Part shown: piece after piece, positions 45,984 to 54,401 of the stretch | How positions within the stretch are numbered: position 1 is the first letter of the stretch | Layout of the letters: the number at the start of each line of letters is the position of its first letter | Source: Hymenobacter cyanobacteriorum | GTDB taxonomy: Bacteria; Bacteroidota; Bacteroidia; Cytophagales; Hymenobacteraceae | NCBI RefSeq assembly: GCF_022631375.1 | Contig: NZ_JALBGC010000001.1 | Span: 1,178,001-1,242,000 of the forward strand | DNA length: 64,000 nt | Direction: 5' to 3' | Position numbers and translations under genes: made by a program | Notes under the pieces: model-generated | Told to the model about the DNA's origin: nothing | The model's input: only the letters and a program-made list of their open reading frames with translations | The model's database searches: none

Positions 45984-46394
45984 TCAGCTTTTCAGCACGG
46001 CAATGCACTTGAGCTCGATGGCGATGGGCGTGGGCAGGCAGTTGATTTCGAGCGTGGTACGGCAGGGCTGGGCCGTGGCAAAATGCTCGGCGTAGAGGCG
46101 ATTATAGGTCGGGAAGTCGTCCTTCATGTTGGTGAGGAATACGGTGACGTCGACCAGGTCGTCCCACTCCGCGCCGGCTTCCTCCAAAATGTAGCGCACG
46201 TTCTGGAACACGGCCCGGCACTGGCTTTCGAAGTCGTAGCGCACCACGCCGCCGTCGGCATCGAGCTCCACACCGGGAATGGCCGGCTGCCCGCGCTGGC
46301 GCGGCCCCACGCCCGACAGGAACAGCAGGTTGCCCGCGCGGCGGGTATACGGGTAGGCCCCAACGGGCTCGGGGGCGCGGCTTTCGGTGGTCAT
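45984..46394 (-). CDS. RidA-family protein
   Basis: 136 aa from the Met at 46394, which fits the family; a Met at 46436 adds a poor N-terminus. Seen: PVGAYPYTRRAGNLLFLSG, VGPRQRG, FQNVRYILEEAGAEWDDLVDVTVFLTNM and CRTTLEINCLPTPIAIELKCIAVL, which retains the active-site Arg. RidA proteins hydrolyse reactive imines/enamines, but the substrate within the family varies. The middle insert (GVELDADGGVVRYDFE) is longer than in E. coli RidA and recalls the aminocarboxymuconate-deaminase-like branch. Confidence 0.88.
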   Translation of the reverse strand: MTTESRAPEPVGAYPYTRRAGNLLFLSGVGPRQRGQPAIPGVELDADGGVVRYDFESQCRAVFQNVRYILEEAGAEWDDLVDVTVFLTNMKDDFPTYNRLYAEHFATAQPCRTTLEINCLPTPIAIELKCIAVLKS

Positions 46395-46558
46395 GGCGGT
46401 GTTTTTTAGGGTTGAGCTTACAGTATTCGGCGTCAAATAACGTCATCCCGGCGAGAGGTGAATTTATCGGGCCGGCGGGGTGTCGTTATTTGCAGGCCGG
46501 CGCGGCATTGTTTTGGCCAGGCCGGGCTTGGTTTTCGTTTAATGAACAAACTACAGAA

Positions 46559-46656
46559 CAGTCATGCAGAGCGCAGCGAAGCATCTTGCCCGCGCAATGC
46601 AATTCAATCATTATTGATTAGTGACTGCGGGCAAGATGCTGCGCTCTGCATGACGT
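46559..46656. repeat. Palindromic intergenic element, subtype A, with 5-bp deletion in one arm (copy 8)
   Basis: Left arm 46561-46593 starts GTCATGCAGAGCGCAGCGAA and runs to TTGCCCGC. The right arm 46627-46654 is GCGGGCAAGATGC then TGCGCTCTGCATGACG, lacking the expected TTCGC. No gene was seen in the 313-bp gap (46395-46707) around it. Confidence 0.88.
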
Positions 46657-46707
46657 TCTATCACCATCACGTCCTCCCCCTCACTCCACCTCCCCTTCTA
46701 CACCCCC

Positions 46708-47526
46708 ATGAAATCCTCGTCCCTCCTGCTGCTCGGCGGCCTTAGTTTCTTCAGCGTCAGCTTTTCGGCCCAGGCCCAGAAACGCAAGATGCCCCCTAAG
46801 CCCTCGGCTACCGAGGTGTACGACTCGGTGGGTCAGCCAGCCGTGCCGCTGGGCGGCACCGAGAAATACGCCCAGTTCCTGGCCGACCACCAGAAGTATC
46901 CGGCCGCCGCCATGCAGCGCGGCGCGCAGGGCACCGTGAAGGTGAGCTTCGTGGTAGAAAAAACCGGCACCGTGAACGAGGTGAAGGTGGAAAGCCCCGT
47001 TGCGCCGGAGCTTGACGCCGAGGCCATTCGCCTCATCAAGAGCGGCCCGAAGTGGACGCCGGCCAAAAACCACGGCCAGGTGGTGCGCCAGCGCGTGGTG
47101 GTGCCCGTGTCGTTCGTGATGTCGCCGGGCTCGACGGTGGTAATGCGCGCCGGCAAGGACCAGCCCATTACCACCCCGGCCGCCGACATTGCGGCTTCGG
47201 CCAACCCCAACCGGCCCGCCGTGGTGGCCCCCGACCGCCCCACCCAGCCCGTGGGCGGCAACCAGGCTTTCTTCGACTGGATTGAGAAGAACCAGAAATA
47301 CCCCCTGCTGGCCCGCCAGCGCAAGATTCAGGGCAAAGTCATCATGGAATTTGTGGTGCAGGCCGACGGCAGCCTCACCGATGCGCGCATCGTAAAACGC
47401 CTGGGCTCGGGCCTCGATGAAGAAGCCCTGCGCCTCATCAAAGCCGCGCCCAAGTGGGAGCCGGCCATGTTTCAGGGCAAGCCGATAAAGCAAAAGATGG
47501 TGTTGCCGGTTCTGTTTCAATTGTAG
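46708..47526 (+). CDS. Secreted protein with two TonB C-terminal domains
   Basis: 272 aa with a cleavable-type signal peptide (LLLGGLSFFSVSFSAQAQ) instead of the membrane anchor usual for TonB. Domain 1 (PAAAMQRGAQGTVKVSFVVEKTGTVNEVKVESPVAPELDAEAIRLIKSGPKW) and domain 2 (PLLARQRKIQGKVIMEFVVQADGSLTDARIVKRLGSGLDEEALRLIKAAPKW) are copies of one another. TonB domains contact TonB-box regions of outer-membrane receptors. Without an anchor or ExbBD contact it may work as a periplasmic modulator. This is an inference. Confidence 0.8.
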   Translation: MKSSSLLLLGGLSFFSVSFSAQAQKRKMPPKPSATEVYDSVGQPAVPLGGTEKYAQFLADHQKYPAAAMQRGAQGTVKVSFVVEKTGTVNEVKVESPVAPELDAEAIRLIKSGPKWTPAKNHGQVVRQRVVVPVSFVMSPGSTVVMRAGKDQPITTPAADIAASANPNRPAVVAPDRPTQPVGGNQAFFDWIEKNQKYPLLARQRKIQGKVIMEFVVQADGSLTDARIVKRLGSGLDEEALRLIKAAPKWEPAMFQGKPIKQKMVLPVLFQL

Positions 47527-47533
47527 AACGACA

Positions 47534-47716
47534 CTCCCCTCCTTACCAAGGAGGGGACATTTCAGCGCAGCTGAAATTGGGGTGGTTGTAGGCGTTGCAA
47601 AACAGCGGCTGCATGCCCTCCAAACATTATACGCGCCAGTCGTTCAATGCCACCCTGCGGTGCCACCACCCCCGTCCGAGCCTGCGGCTCGAACAACCCC
47701 TCCTTGGTAAGGAGGG
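47534..47716. repeat. Compound inverted repeat (CCCTCCTT type)
   Basis: Left part: palindrome CCCCTCCTTACCAAGGAGGGG (47537-47556 approx.), a hairpin ATTTCAGC-GCA-GCTGAAAT, then GGGGTGGT. Right part (from about 47661): CCACCACCCC, a hairpin GAGCC-TGC-GGCTC, then CCCCTCCTTGGTAAGGAGGG ending near 47716. The halves are inverted and imperfect, enclosing about 70 bp. The layout looks like the ends of a small non-autonomous mobile element. Confidence 0.75.
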
Positions 47717-47749
47717 TAGTTTCTTCGCCCCTCCACTCCCACCCCGCCC

Positions 47750-49282
47750 ATGCTCTCCGCCTGCTCCATCGTTGCCCCCAAAAAGTCCGCTGTCACCCTT
47801 TCTCCGCCCGCCCAAATCTGGCCTCACCAGACGCGCTACCGAGAAGGTGCACAGGCCCTGGCGGTGGATTTGTTCGATGCGCTTGACGACGACCTGAAGC
47901 CCTTCGTGCTGCTGCTGGCCCTGCCCGCCGACGACTCGCACCCCGCCCGCTGCATCGAGCCCACCGATACCAGCCTCCCCGGCGCAGCCTTCTCCGACGC
48001 CGTGGCCCGGGGCCGCGTGAAGCAGCTGACCACGCCCTGGCCCTTCCGCGACCGCGACGACGTGCCCGCCGCCGCCATCCGGCGCAAGCACCAGGGCATT
48101 GGCATTCGCGATGCCGTGCAGGAAACCCTCGATGCGCTGGACGAGCAGCAGGGCAACTACGTGCACTTTGCCGGCTGGCCGGTCGAAATCAACGGCTACT
48201 TTGTGGTGACGGTGCTGCGCCTGCTGCGCAAGCCGCTGAAGGCCTACCCTTCGCTGCAGCCCGCCCGCTACTACACCGATGGCAAGCCGCTGGCCCCGTC
48301 GCTGCTGCTGGCCGCCATGTACCGCTTCAACGAGGAAGGCGTAAAAGCGCTGAGCGAGCCCGAGCCGGGGGCCAGCATTTTCGTGCGGCCCCGCGAGAGC
48401 GAAGAACTGCTGCGCGCCGCCGGCAAAACCTTCCTCGATACGCCCGCCCAGGCGCTGGGGCTCGACCCGGCCACCACCAAGCTGTTTGCCACCTGCAACA
48501 CCATCAGCAGCCTACGCTACGAAGGGGCCGAGGGTGTGGGCAAGCTGCTGCTGGCCCGCCGCGGCCACCCCAACATCGAGGAAATTTTCGCCCTCACCTG
48601 CCCCACCGAGCTCACCGACTACCGCGCTGTGCGCAAGCTGCTGGAAATGGCCACGCCCGACGTGCACCTGCTCTCGGATGGTGAAAACGTGTACGCCCTG
48701 GGCCGCCAGGTGGGCCACTACGATGCCGTGCGCGAAGATTTGTTCGTCATCAACTTCGTGACGCACTACGCCTGGGAGCTGCAGCACGCCAGCCACGTGC
48801 TGATGCGCTCGCACTACGGCCTGCCCGGCCTGCCGCGCCCGCGCCTGAGTCGCACCGCCTTCCGCAAAGCCCTTAAGCGCACCTTCTCGCTCGCCGACGC
48901 GCCCAAAGTGGAGCGCCTCTGGGACGTGGTGCTCGAAGCCAGCCGCCAGAAGCACGGCACGCTCCTCGTCATCACCACCGAAGCACTGGCCGAAGCCGAC
49001 CGCCTCAAGCTGCAGTGCACGCTCATCGAGCCGGTACCGCTCACGCCGCTCATCACCCGCCTCGTCACCAGCATCGACGGGGCCGTGCTGCTCGACCCCG
49101 ACGGTTACTGCTACTCCATCGGCGTGATTCTGGACGGTCGCGCCTCGGGCCGGGGCGATGGCACCCGCGGGGCCCGCTACAACTCGGCCCTGCGCTACAT
49201 CGAAAGCTCGGCCTACCCCTGCCTGGCCGTGGTGGTGAGCGAAGACGGCATGGTGGACGTGTTGACTTCGGTGCGGGAATAA
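47750..49282 (+). CDS. Protein with C-terminal diadenylate-cyclase-like (DisA_N/DAC) domain
   Basis: 510 aa, no clear signal peptide. The last ~110 residues read PLITRLVTSIDGAVLLDPDGYCYSIGV, then GDGTRGARYNSALRYIESS and CLAVVVSEDGMVDVL. This matches the DGA and GTRH motif pair of DAC domains, though the second motif is GTRGAR rather than GTRHR. The long N-terminal region is alpha/beta with no motif I recognise; Pfam lists such N-terminal sensor domains (DACNx names). It is the second such gene in the window, unrelated in its N-terminus to that at 4161. The next gene starts 15 bp later, so they may be co-transcribed. Confidence 0.6.
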   Translation: MLSACSIVAPKKSAVTLSPPAQIWPHQTRYREGAQALAVDLFDALDDDLKPFVLLLALPADDSHPARCIEPTDTSLPGAAFSDAVARGRVKQLTTPWPFRDRDDVPAAAIRRKHQGIGIRDAVQETLDALDEQQGNYVHFAGWPVEINGYFVVTVLRLLRKPLKAYPSLQPARYYTDGKPLAPSLLLAAMYRFNEEGVKALSEPEPGASIFVRPRESEELLRAAGKTFLDTPAQALGLDPATTKLFATCNTISSLRYEGAEGVGKLLLARRGHPNIEEIFALTCPTELTDYRAVRKLLEMATPDVHLLSDGENVYALGRQVGHYDAVREDLFVINFVTHYAWELQHASHVLMRSHYGLPGLPRPRLSRTAFRKALKRTFSLADAPKVERLWDVVLEASRQKHGTLLVITTEALAEADRLKLQCTLIEPVPLTPLITRLVTSIDGAVLLDPDGYCYSIGVILDGRASGRGDGTRGARYNSALRYIESSAYPCLAVVVSEDGMVDVLTSVRE

Positions 49283-49297
49283 AACCCCCTGCTCTTT

Positions 49298-49651
49298 ATG
49301 TGTCCGAACTGCTTTTCTTCAGGATTCACGAACTTCCCATCCTATCGGAAATTCGAGGCTTTTGAAGCTGAGCTGCACCAGAAACTGTCGTGGCAGCAGT
49401 TGCACCGCGTGGCGGTGCAGCCCGCCACCGCAGCCGATTTCTACGAGCCGGACGTTGCCTATCGCTGTGCAGCCTGCACCGAAGTCTGGGCCCTCTCGCC
49501 GCCCGATAATGCGTGGCGCGGGTACTTCCTGCCGGTAGCCGACGCCAAGGCCCACCGCCGTCGTTTGCGCCACCTCGATACCCTGAAGGGAATTATCGGG
49601 CTGGCCGGCTTGCTGGCGCTGGCTACTCTGCTCTATTTTCTGACCAGATAA
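49298..49651 (+). CDS. Small zinc-ribbon-like membrane protein
   Basis: 117 aa. Metal-ligand-like Cys pairs are MCPNCF at residues 1-6 and RCAACTEVWALSPPDNAWRGYF in the middle. A C-terminal membrane segment follows (LKGIIGLAGLLALATLLYFL). The order, N-terminal CxxC, second CxxC, one membrane helix, suggests a cytoplasmic zinc knuckle tethered to the membrane. It starts 15 bp after the cyclase-like gene. Function unknown. Confidence 0.65.
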   Translation: MCPNCFSSGFTNFPSYRKFEAFEAELHQKLSWQQLHRVAVQPATAADFYEPDVAYRCAACTEVWALSPPDNAWRGYFLPVADAKAHRRRLRHLDTLKGIIGLAGLLALATLLYFLTR

Positions 49652-49668
49652 CCCGGCGTGCTATTCAC

Positions 49669-50169
49669 CTACCGTTTCGCCCGAAACGACCATGTGAGCC
49701 GAAACACTGCCACTACGTCGCCCGCTTCATCCACGCCGGTGCTGGTGCATACCACAGTGCGGCCCTCGCCGGTAGCGCGGCTCTCGGCCACGGCCCGGGC
49801 AATGGCCGCGCCATCGGGGCAGGTGAAGGTGATGAGGCCCACGGCTTTTTTCGTGAAGTCGCCCTGAATGCCGGTTACCAGCATCGAAACCGGCCCGCCC
49901 GTCTGCACGTGCATCATGGCCTGAATGCCACTAGCCAGCTCGGCCGCCATGGCCAGGCAGGCGAAGTAGAGGCTGCGAAACGGGTTTTGCGTGAGGTATT
50001 TGTAGCGAATGGTCACCGCTGCCATTTCCGGCGTGAGCTGGGTGAGGCGCAGGCCCGCCAGCCAGGCCATCGGCAGCTTTTGCAGCATGAAAAGTCGCAG
50101 CTTCAGCGGGTTCAGCACCTGACGGCGGAAGGCGGCGGCTTGCGGGGTGTCGGTGGTGGTCGGGGTCAT
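49669..50169 (-). CDS. DUF4442 hotdog-fold protein (thioesterase-like)
   Basis: 166 aa from the Met at 50169; a Met 33 bp upstream does not improve it. The fold pattern is QVLNPLKLRLFMLQKLPMAWLAGLRL, then ITIRYKYLTQNPFRSLYFACLAMAAELASGIQ and VSMLVTGIQGDFTKKAVG, then TWSF. It resembles acyl-CoA thioesterases of the PaaI type. The NPFRSLYFAC helix is the family hallmark. The substrate is unknown. Confidence 0.82.
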   Translation of the reverse strand: MTPTTTDTPQAAAFRRQVLNPLKLRLFMLQKLPMAWLAGLRLTQLTPEMAAVTIRYKYLTQNPFRSLYFACLAMAAELASGIQAMMHVQTGGPVSMLVTGIQGDFTKKAVGLITFTCPDGAAIARAVAESRATGEGRTVVCTSTGVDEAGDVVAVFRLTWSFRAKR

Positions 50170-50209
50170 GGCTGGCAATTTGGAAATGCTGCTATAAAGC
50201 ACCCGTAAA

Positions 50210-50315
50210 GAACGTCATGCTGAGCTTGCCGAAGCATCTCTACCGCGCAACGCAATCCAATCAACAGGATTACTGCTGCAGTAGAGATGCTTCGGCTGCG
50301 CTCAGCATGACGTTC
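50210..50315. repeat. Palindromic intergenic element, subtype B (copy 9)
   Basis: Left arm from 50210 (GAACGTCATGCTGAGCTTGC) and right arm to 50315, separated by a ~33-nt loop. The arms differ in the middle (TTGC in the left, GCGC in the right), so the two arms come from different subtypes. It lies between the DUF4442 and DUF3857 genes. Confidence 0.9.
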
Positions 50316-50340
50316 TTTTTCGTCTTTAAAGTAGCCGCAA

Positions 50341-52329
50341 CTAGCTCTTCTTATCCAGCACCAGCACCACCTTGTTCCAGTTCGCGGCGGCATTCACCAC
50401 GGCGCGGAAGGCTTCGAAATCGGCTTTGGGCCAGCGGAGCTGGCGGTAGTTTTCGGCCACGGTGACGGTGATGGTCTGGCCATTCTGCACGTAGGATGAG
50501 CGGAAGTCGAAATCGGGCTTGGCGGCATCGGAGCCGGCTTTTACGTCCACGTTCAGGTCGTTGAGGTTGCGCACAGCGTAGCCGGCCGGCACGTCGAAGC
50601 GGATGGTGCGCAGGTAGCGGTGGTTGTTGTCATTTTCCACGTCGAACTGCCGCTCCTCCTTCTGGTACAACTCGGTTTGCGGGCCCAGCAGCGTGCCGAT
50701 TTTGAACAGGTAGCGCGGCCCGGCTTTGTCGAGCAGCGCCGCCGATTCCATCTGGCCTTCCACGATAAAGGGCTTGTCGAGCGGGCTGATGTCGCGCTCC
50801 GTGTTGCGCACCTCCAGCATCTGGAAGTTGCTCGCGTCGGGCACCACCGACTTCTGCAGGCCCTGCAGAATCTCGGTGCGCTTGGCTTCCGGAATCATCG
50901 TCCAGAAGGGTTGGATTTCGGCCGCCGGGTAGCCGCCCAGCGTCTGGCGCAGGCGAATGGTGCTGTTGCTCAGGTCGGGCGCGAAGGTCACGGTGGCGTC
51001 GATGTCCTGCGAGCTTTGGTCAGCTCCGAGGGCCGGAATATCCTTCACCTTGCCCACGGCCGACTCCACATTGCCCAGCTTCACGCCCTTGATAAACAGA
51101 CCGGTGCCGCCCGTCCAGTCGGCTGGCAGCATGCCGTAGCGGTAGTCGGGCCGGCTCGGAGCCAGGTACTCGCCGGTGGCCGGAAAATAGAAAGCAAAGT
51201 GGTCGAGGTAGTTCCAGGTATCGAACGTGCCATCAAAAGGCACAGCTTCGCGGCTGCTGGTCACTACCACCTCGAAGTCGATGCCCATGGCGCGGTAAAT
51301 GGCGGCCATTAGGTGGCTGAAGCCGGTTTCGGGCGCGTTATGGGTTGCTACTATCTGCTCAAGGTTGCCGCTGGCTCCTTCTTCGAGGTTAAAATTCAGC
51401 TTCACGTAATTTTCCACGGCCCGGATGCGGTCGGGCAGCGGCAATACGCGCACGGGTATTGTGACCAGCTTGCTTGCTTCCAGCACTTTGGTGACGGCTT
51501 TGGCCTCGTCCTTGGTCAGGCTGTTCACGCTGCGGTACACGTACTGGCTGGCATCGGCCCAAGTGAACTGACGCACCTGGCCCTTGCTGGCCATGTAAGC
51601 CAGTTTGTACTCGGCGCGCATGCGCTGGGCCTTCACGTTGGCAAAAGCCTCGTCGCGCAGGCCGGATACGTTGTCGAGGTGCAGGTGCAAGGCCCGACGT
51701 TCGGCCATGGTGGTGTCGGGCGTCATGGCCGGGCCGTGGTATACCCGCGCTTCGAAGGTGAGGGATTTGGGCGAAATCAACTCGAAGGTTACGTCGTGGG
51801 CCGGCGTGTCGCTCTGCAAAATCTCGCTGCCGAAGTGGTTTACGCGGCGCTCGCGGGTGTAGAAATATTCGATTTCGGAGCCCTTCTCTACGCCATCCAC
51901 GGCAAACACGCGGAAACCGCGGCCGCCTTCCTGGTCCTTCAGCTCCTTCATGTCGGCAGCCTTTACCTCGTGCACCTCGCCGCGCGGGCCAATGGTGCGG
52001 GCCTTGATGTCGACGGGCGCGCCCGAGGCCAGCACAGGCACCACAATCTTGTTGTAGTTCTCGATGCCGTCGGACGAGTTCACGCGCACAATGCGGTGCT
52101 CGGTGGCGAACAGGCGCACGTCTTTGGCAGCCTTATCGTAGTAATACTCTAGGCTGGTGAAATCGCGGAGCACAACGGCCGGCAGCTCTGCTTCGGCCGC
52201 CGAAACGGGCAGGCGCTGATGGCGCTTGGTGTCCCAGTTGTAGCCGGCGTGAATGAGGTCGGGCGGCAGGGTTTGGGCCGAAAGCGAGGCCGAAGTCAGC
52301 AGGAAAACGGCGAGGAAAGGAAGGCGCAT
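50341..52329 (-). CDS. DUF3857 protein with degenerate transglutaminase-like domain
   Basis: 662 aa from the Met at 52329, signal peptide (PFLAVFLLTSASLSAQ); the longer frame to 52386 reads through a palindromic element. The DUF3857 domain spans roughly residues 50-210. In the transglutaminase-like part the usual GDCKDM is replaced by GFSHLM (Cys to Ser), the His is kept in YLDHFAFYF, and the Asp position reads YLAPS. It is therefore likely not an active transglutaminase. It is the paralogue of the next gene (52461-54401), which keeps all three residues. Confidence 0.85.
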   Translation of the reverse strand: MRLPFLAVFLLTSASLSAQTLPPDLIHAGYNWDTKRHQRLPVSAAEAELPAVVLRDFTSLEYYYDKAAKDVRLFATEHRIVRVNSSDGIENYNKIVVPVLASGAPVDIKARTIGPRGEVHEVKAADMKELKDQEGGRGFRVFAVDGVEKGSEIEYFYTRERRVNHFGSEILQSDTPAHDVTFELISPKSLTFEARVYHGPAMTPDTTMAERRALHLHLDNVSGLRDEAFANVKAQRMRAEYKLAYMASKGQVRQFTWADASQYVYRSVNSLTKDEAKAVTKVLEASKLVTIPVRVLPLPDRIRAVENYVKLNFNLEEGASGNLEQIVATHNAPETGFSHLMAAIYRAMGIDFEVVVTSSREAVPFDGTFDTWNYLDHFAFYFPATGEYLAPSRPDYRYGMLPADWTGGTGLFIKGVKLGNVESAVGKVKDIPALGADQSSQDIDATVTFAPDLSNSTIRLRQTLGGYPAAEIQPFWTMIPEAKRTEILQGLQKSVVPDASNFQMLEVRNTERDISPLDKPFIVEGQMESAALLDKAGPRYLFKIGTLLGPQTELYQKEERQFDVENDNNHRYLRTIRFDVPAGYAVRNLNDLNVDVKAGSDAAKPDFDFRSSYVQNGQTITVTVAENYRQLRWPKADFEAFRAVVNAAANWNKVVLVLDKKS

Positions 52330-52352
52330 GAGTTGGGGAGGTAGTTTATCTC

Positions 52353-52441
52353 CTGTCATCCTGAGCGCAGCGAAGGACCTTATCACGTTCGAATTAATTG
52401 TTCAAGCGTGATAAGGTCCTTCGCTGCGCTCAGGATGACAG
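52353..52441. repeat. Palindromic intergenic element, subtype C, perfect copy (copy 10)
   Basis: Perfect 35-bp inverted repeat, 52353-52387 and 52407-52441, with a 19-nt loop. The arm starts CTGTCATCCTGAGCGCAGCG and ends ATCACG. It lies 23 bp upstream of the DUF3857 gene start. Copy 11 (55640-55754) is its reverse complement with loop included. Confidence 0.95.
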
Positions 52442-52460
52442 AGAAGGTTCGGAATGACCG

Positions 52461-54401
52461 TTAAATTTTCTTTTTCTTCAAAATCACCACTTCGCGGTAG
52501 GCACTGCCGAGTTTGCTCACCACCGAATTCCAGTTGCCAAACTGCTTGGGCTGAAGCAGCAGGTAGTTCACGTACACCTCGCGGTCCTGGACGATTTTGT
52601 TGCCCATTTGCTCGTAGCTCACCTTGAAGCCGAGGGCATCGCCCTGCGCCTGCACCGTGGGCGGCAGGTAGCTCACCTCGTAGCCGGCCGGCACCACCAG
52701 CTCGGTGCGGGTGTGGTCGGTGTGGGCGAATTCGTTGTAGCGCGGCAGCTTGCGAGTGGTCGAGTCGATGCGGTCGGTGGCGTACGGCCGCTCCAGGCTC
52801 AGGTTGATGTATACTTCGTCATCCACCTGCTGCACGTAGTCCTGCAGGCGGTAGTCGTAGCTGATGCTCAACGGCTGGTCGCGGGTGTCGAGGTTGGCAA
52901 TGCTGTATTTGTCGACGAAGAACTTGTTGTTGCCGCGCTCCAGCAGCGCCTTGATGTACTTGGGCTCATCGGTGCGGTCCAGCCCATCGAGGCCGTAGCT
53001 CTGGTTTACTTTAGAATAGCCGGCTAGGCTCAGCTTGCCGGTACCGCGCAGCATGGTGCCGTCCAGGGTCAGCACCGACGCATCGTCGACGCCGCTGCGG
53101 CCCTTATCCATGGCCGGAATGTCCACCACGCGGCTGTTTTTGGGGTCGAGGCCCAGCAGGCCTTCCTTGCCCTGAATCATGGCCGAGGGCATGCCGTAGG
53201 GCGTGTGCTTGCTGGTGGCATCGAGAAACACATACTTGCCCGGCGTGGGCTCGTAGGTGGCAATCATGTGGTTATCAACGCCGGGCGTGGCCAGCTCGCC
53301 GTATTTGTAGGGCAGGTCGCGGGTGCCCACCCAGGTCAGGTAAGCGGTTTTCACACCGGCCAGGTGCAGCATTTCGTTGGTGAGGTTGGCCATGTCCTTG
53401 CAGTCGCCGTAGCGGCGGGCGTACACCAGCCCGGCATCGTGCGGAATGAAGCCCCGCAATCCCTGCTCGAAGGCGATGTACTTCACGTTGTCCTGCACCC
53501 AGTAGTACACGCGGCGCACTTTCTCCTCTTCGGTCGCAGCGCCAGCCACCAGCGAATCGACGCGGTGCTGCAATGCCGGGCTGGGCTGCCGGTCGATGCG
53601 GCGCACGAAGTCGGCGTACATGTTATACAGCTCCGGCACGCCCGACAACAGCTTGCGACTCTGACCGTTCACGGGTGCCTCCTGCACGAAAAACACGATG
53701 TGCGGCAGGTAGTAGCTGCTTTCCGGGCTGTCTTCCTCGCGGGGCGGGCTGGGCAGGTTGTCGGCTGTCCAGCGGTACACCACCTGGCTGCCCTTTTCCT
53801 CTTTGGAGTACTTGATGGGCGTGTTTTCGGCGTGGAAAGTTTTGTAGCCAATCATTACGCCCTTTGGGGCCGTGATGGTGAGCTCGGCGTGGCGCACGGG
53901 CACGTAGGAGCCTACGAAAAACGGCATCACAAACCGGGCATCGACGTGGCGCACGGTGTAATCGGTTTCGGTGCGCGCGCCCGGCGACACGGCCGGAAAC
54001 GTGAACGAAACGGAGCGCGTGTCGTCAAAAAATACTCCCGACTGAATTTCAAACTTGTCCTTGAAATCCGTCACTTTCACCGTTTTGAACTTCTCGCCGT
54101 TGGGCACCAGCGTGCGGGCCTCCAGCTTTTGCAACCGGTTGAAGTGCGAGCTATACACCCGGTCGTTGGCGTACATGGCCGACTGTTCGGCCAGGTGCAG
54201 CATGTCGGCATGGTGGCGGTCAACGACCTGCACCGAGTCGTTGCGGATTTCCACGGTCAGGTCCTGGCGCATTTCCAGGTACACGGCTTTTTCGCCGGGG
54301 TATTGCTGGCGCATCTGCGTGAGGAGCTGGCTGGCCGGCGCCTGGGCGCGGGCCCCACCAGCCAGTAGCAGCGCGGGGAGTAGTAGAGAGTATTTGCTCA
54401 T
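52461..54401 (-). CDS. DUF3857 protein with intact transglutaminase-like domain
   Basis: 646 aa, signal peptide (LLLPALLLAGGARAQ). DUF3857 spans the first ~220 residues, followed by a transglutaminase-like core with the triad Cys334 (RRYGDCKDMAN), His378 (GVDNHMIATY) and Asp394 (YVFLDATS). The C-terminal region is beta-rich (VNLLLQPKQFG). It is probably a periplasmic protein; such proteins may act as proteases or cross-linkers, and the substrate is not known. It probably forms a pair with the degenerate paralogue downstream. Confidence 0.9.
   Translation of the reverse strand: MSKYSLLLPALLLAGGARAQAPASQLLTQMRQQYPGEKAVYLEMRQDLTVEIRNDSVQVVDRHHADMLHLAEQSAMYANDRVYSSHFNRLQKLEARTLVPNGEKFKTVKVTDFKDKFEIQSGVFFDDTRSVSFTFPAVSPGARTETDYTVRHVDARFVMPFFVGSYVPVRHAELTITAPKGVMIGYKTFHAENTPIKYSKEEKGSQVVYRWTADNLPSPPREEDSPESSYYLPHIVFFVQEAPVNGQSRKLLSGVPELYNMYADFVRRIDRQPSPALQHRVDSLVAGAATEEEKVRRVYYWVQDNVKYIAFEQGLRGFIPHDAGLVYARRYGDCKDMANLTNEMLHLAGVKTAYLTWVGTRDLPYKYGELATPGVDNHMIATYEPTPGKYVFLDATSKHTPYGMPSAMIQGKEGLLGLDPKNSRVVDIPAMDKGRSGVDDASVLTLDGTMLRGTGKLSLAGYSKVNQSYGLDGLDRTDEPKYIKALLERGNNKFFVDKYSIANLDTRDQPLSISYDYRLQDYVQQVDDEVYINLSLERPYATDRIDSTTRKLPRYNEFAHTDHTRTELVVPAGYEVSYLPPTVQAQGDALGFKVSYEQMGNKIVQDREVYVNYLLLQPKQFGNWNSVVSKLGSAYREVVILKKKKI

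Noticed and set aside
52329..52386. N-terminal extension of the DUF3857 protein (starting at 52386)
   Set aside because: The extension is encoded by the palindromic element and would spoil the signal peptide; the Met at 52329 is preferred.
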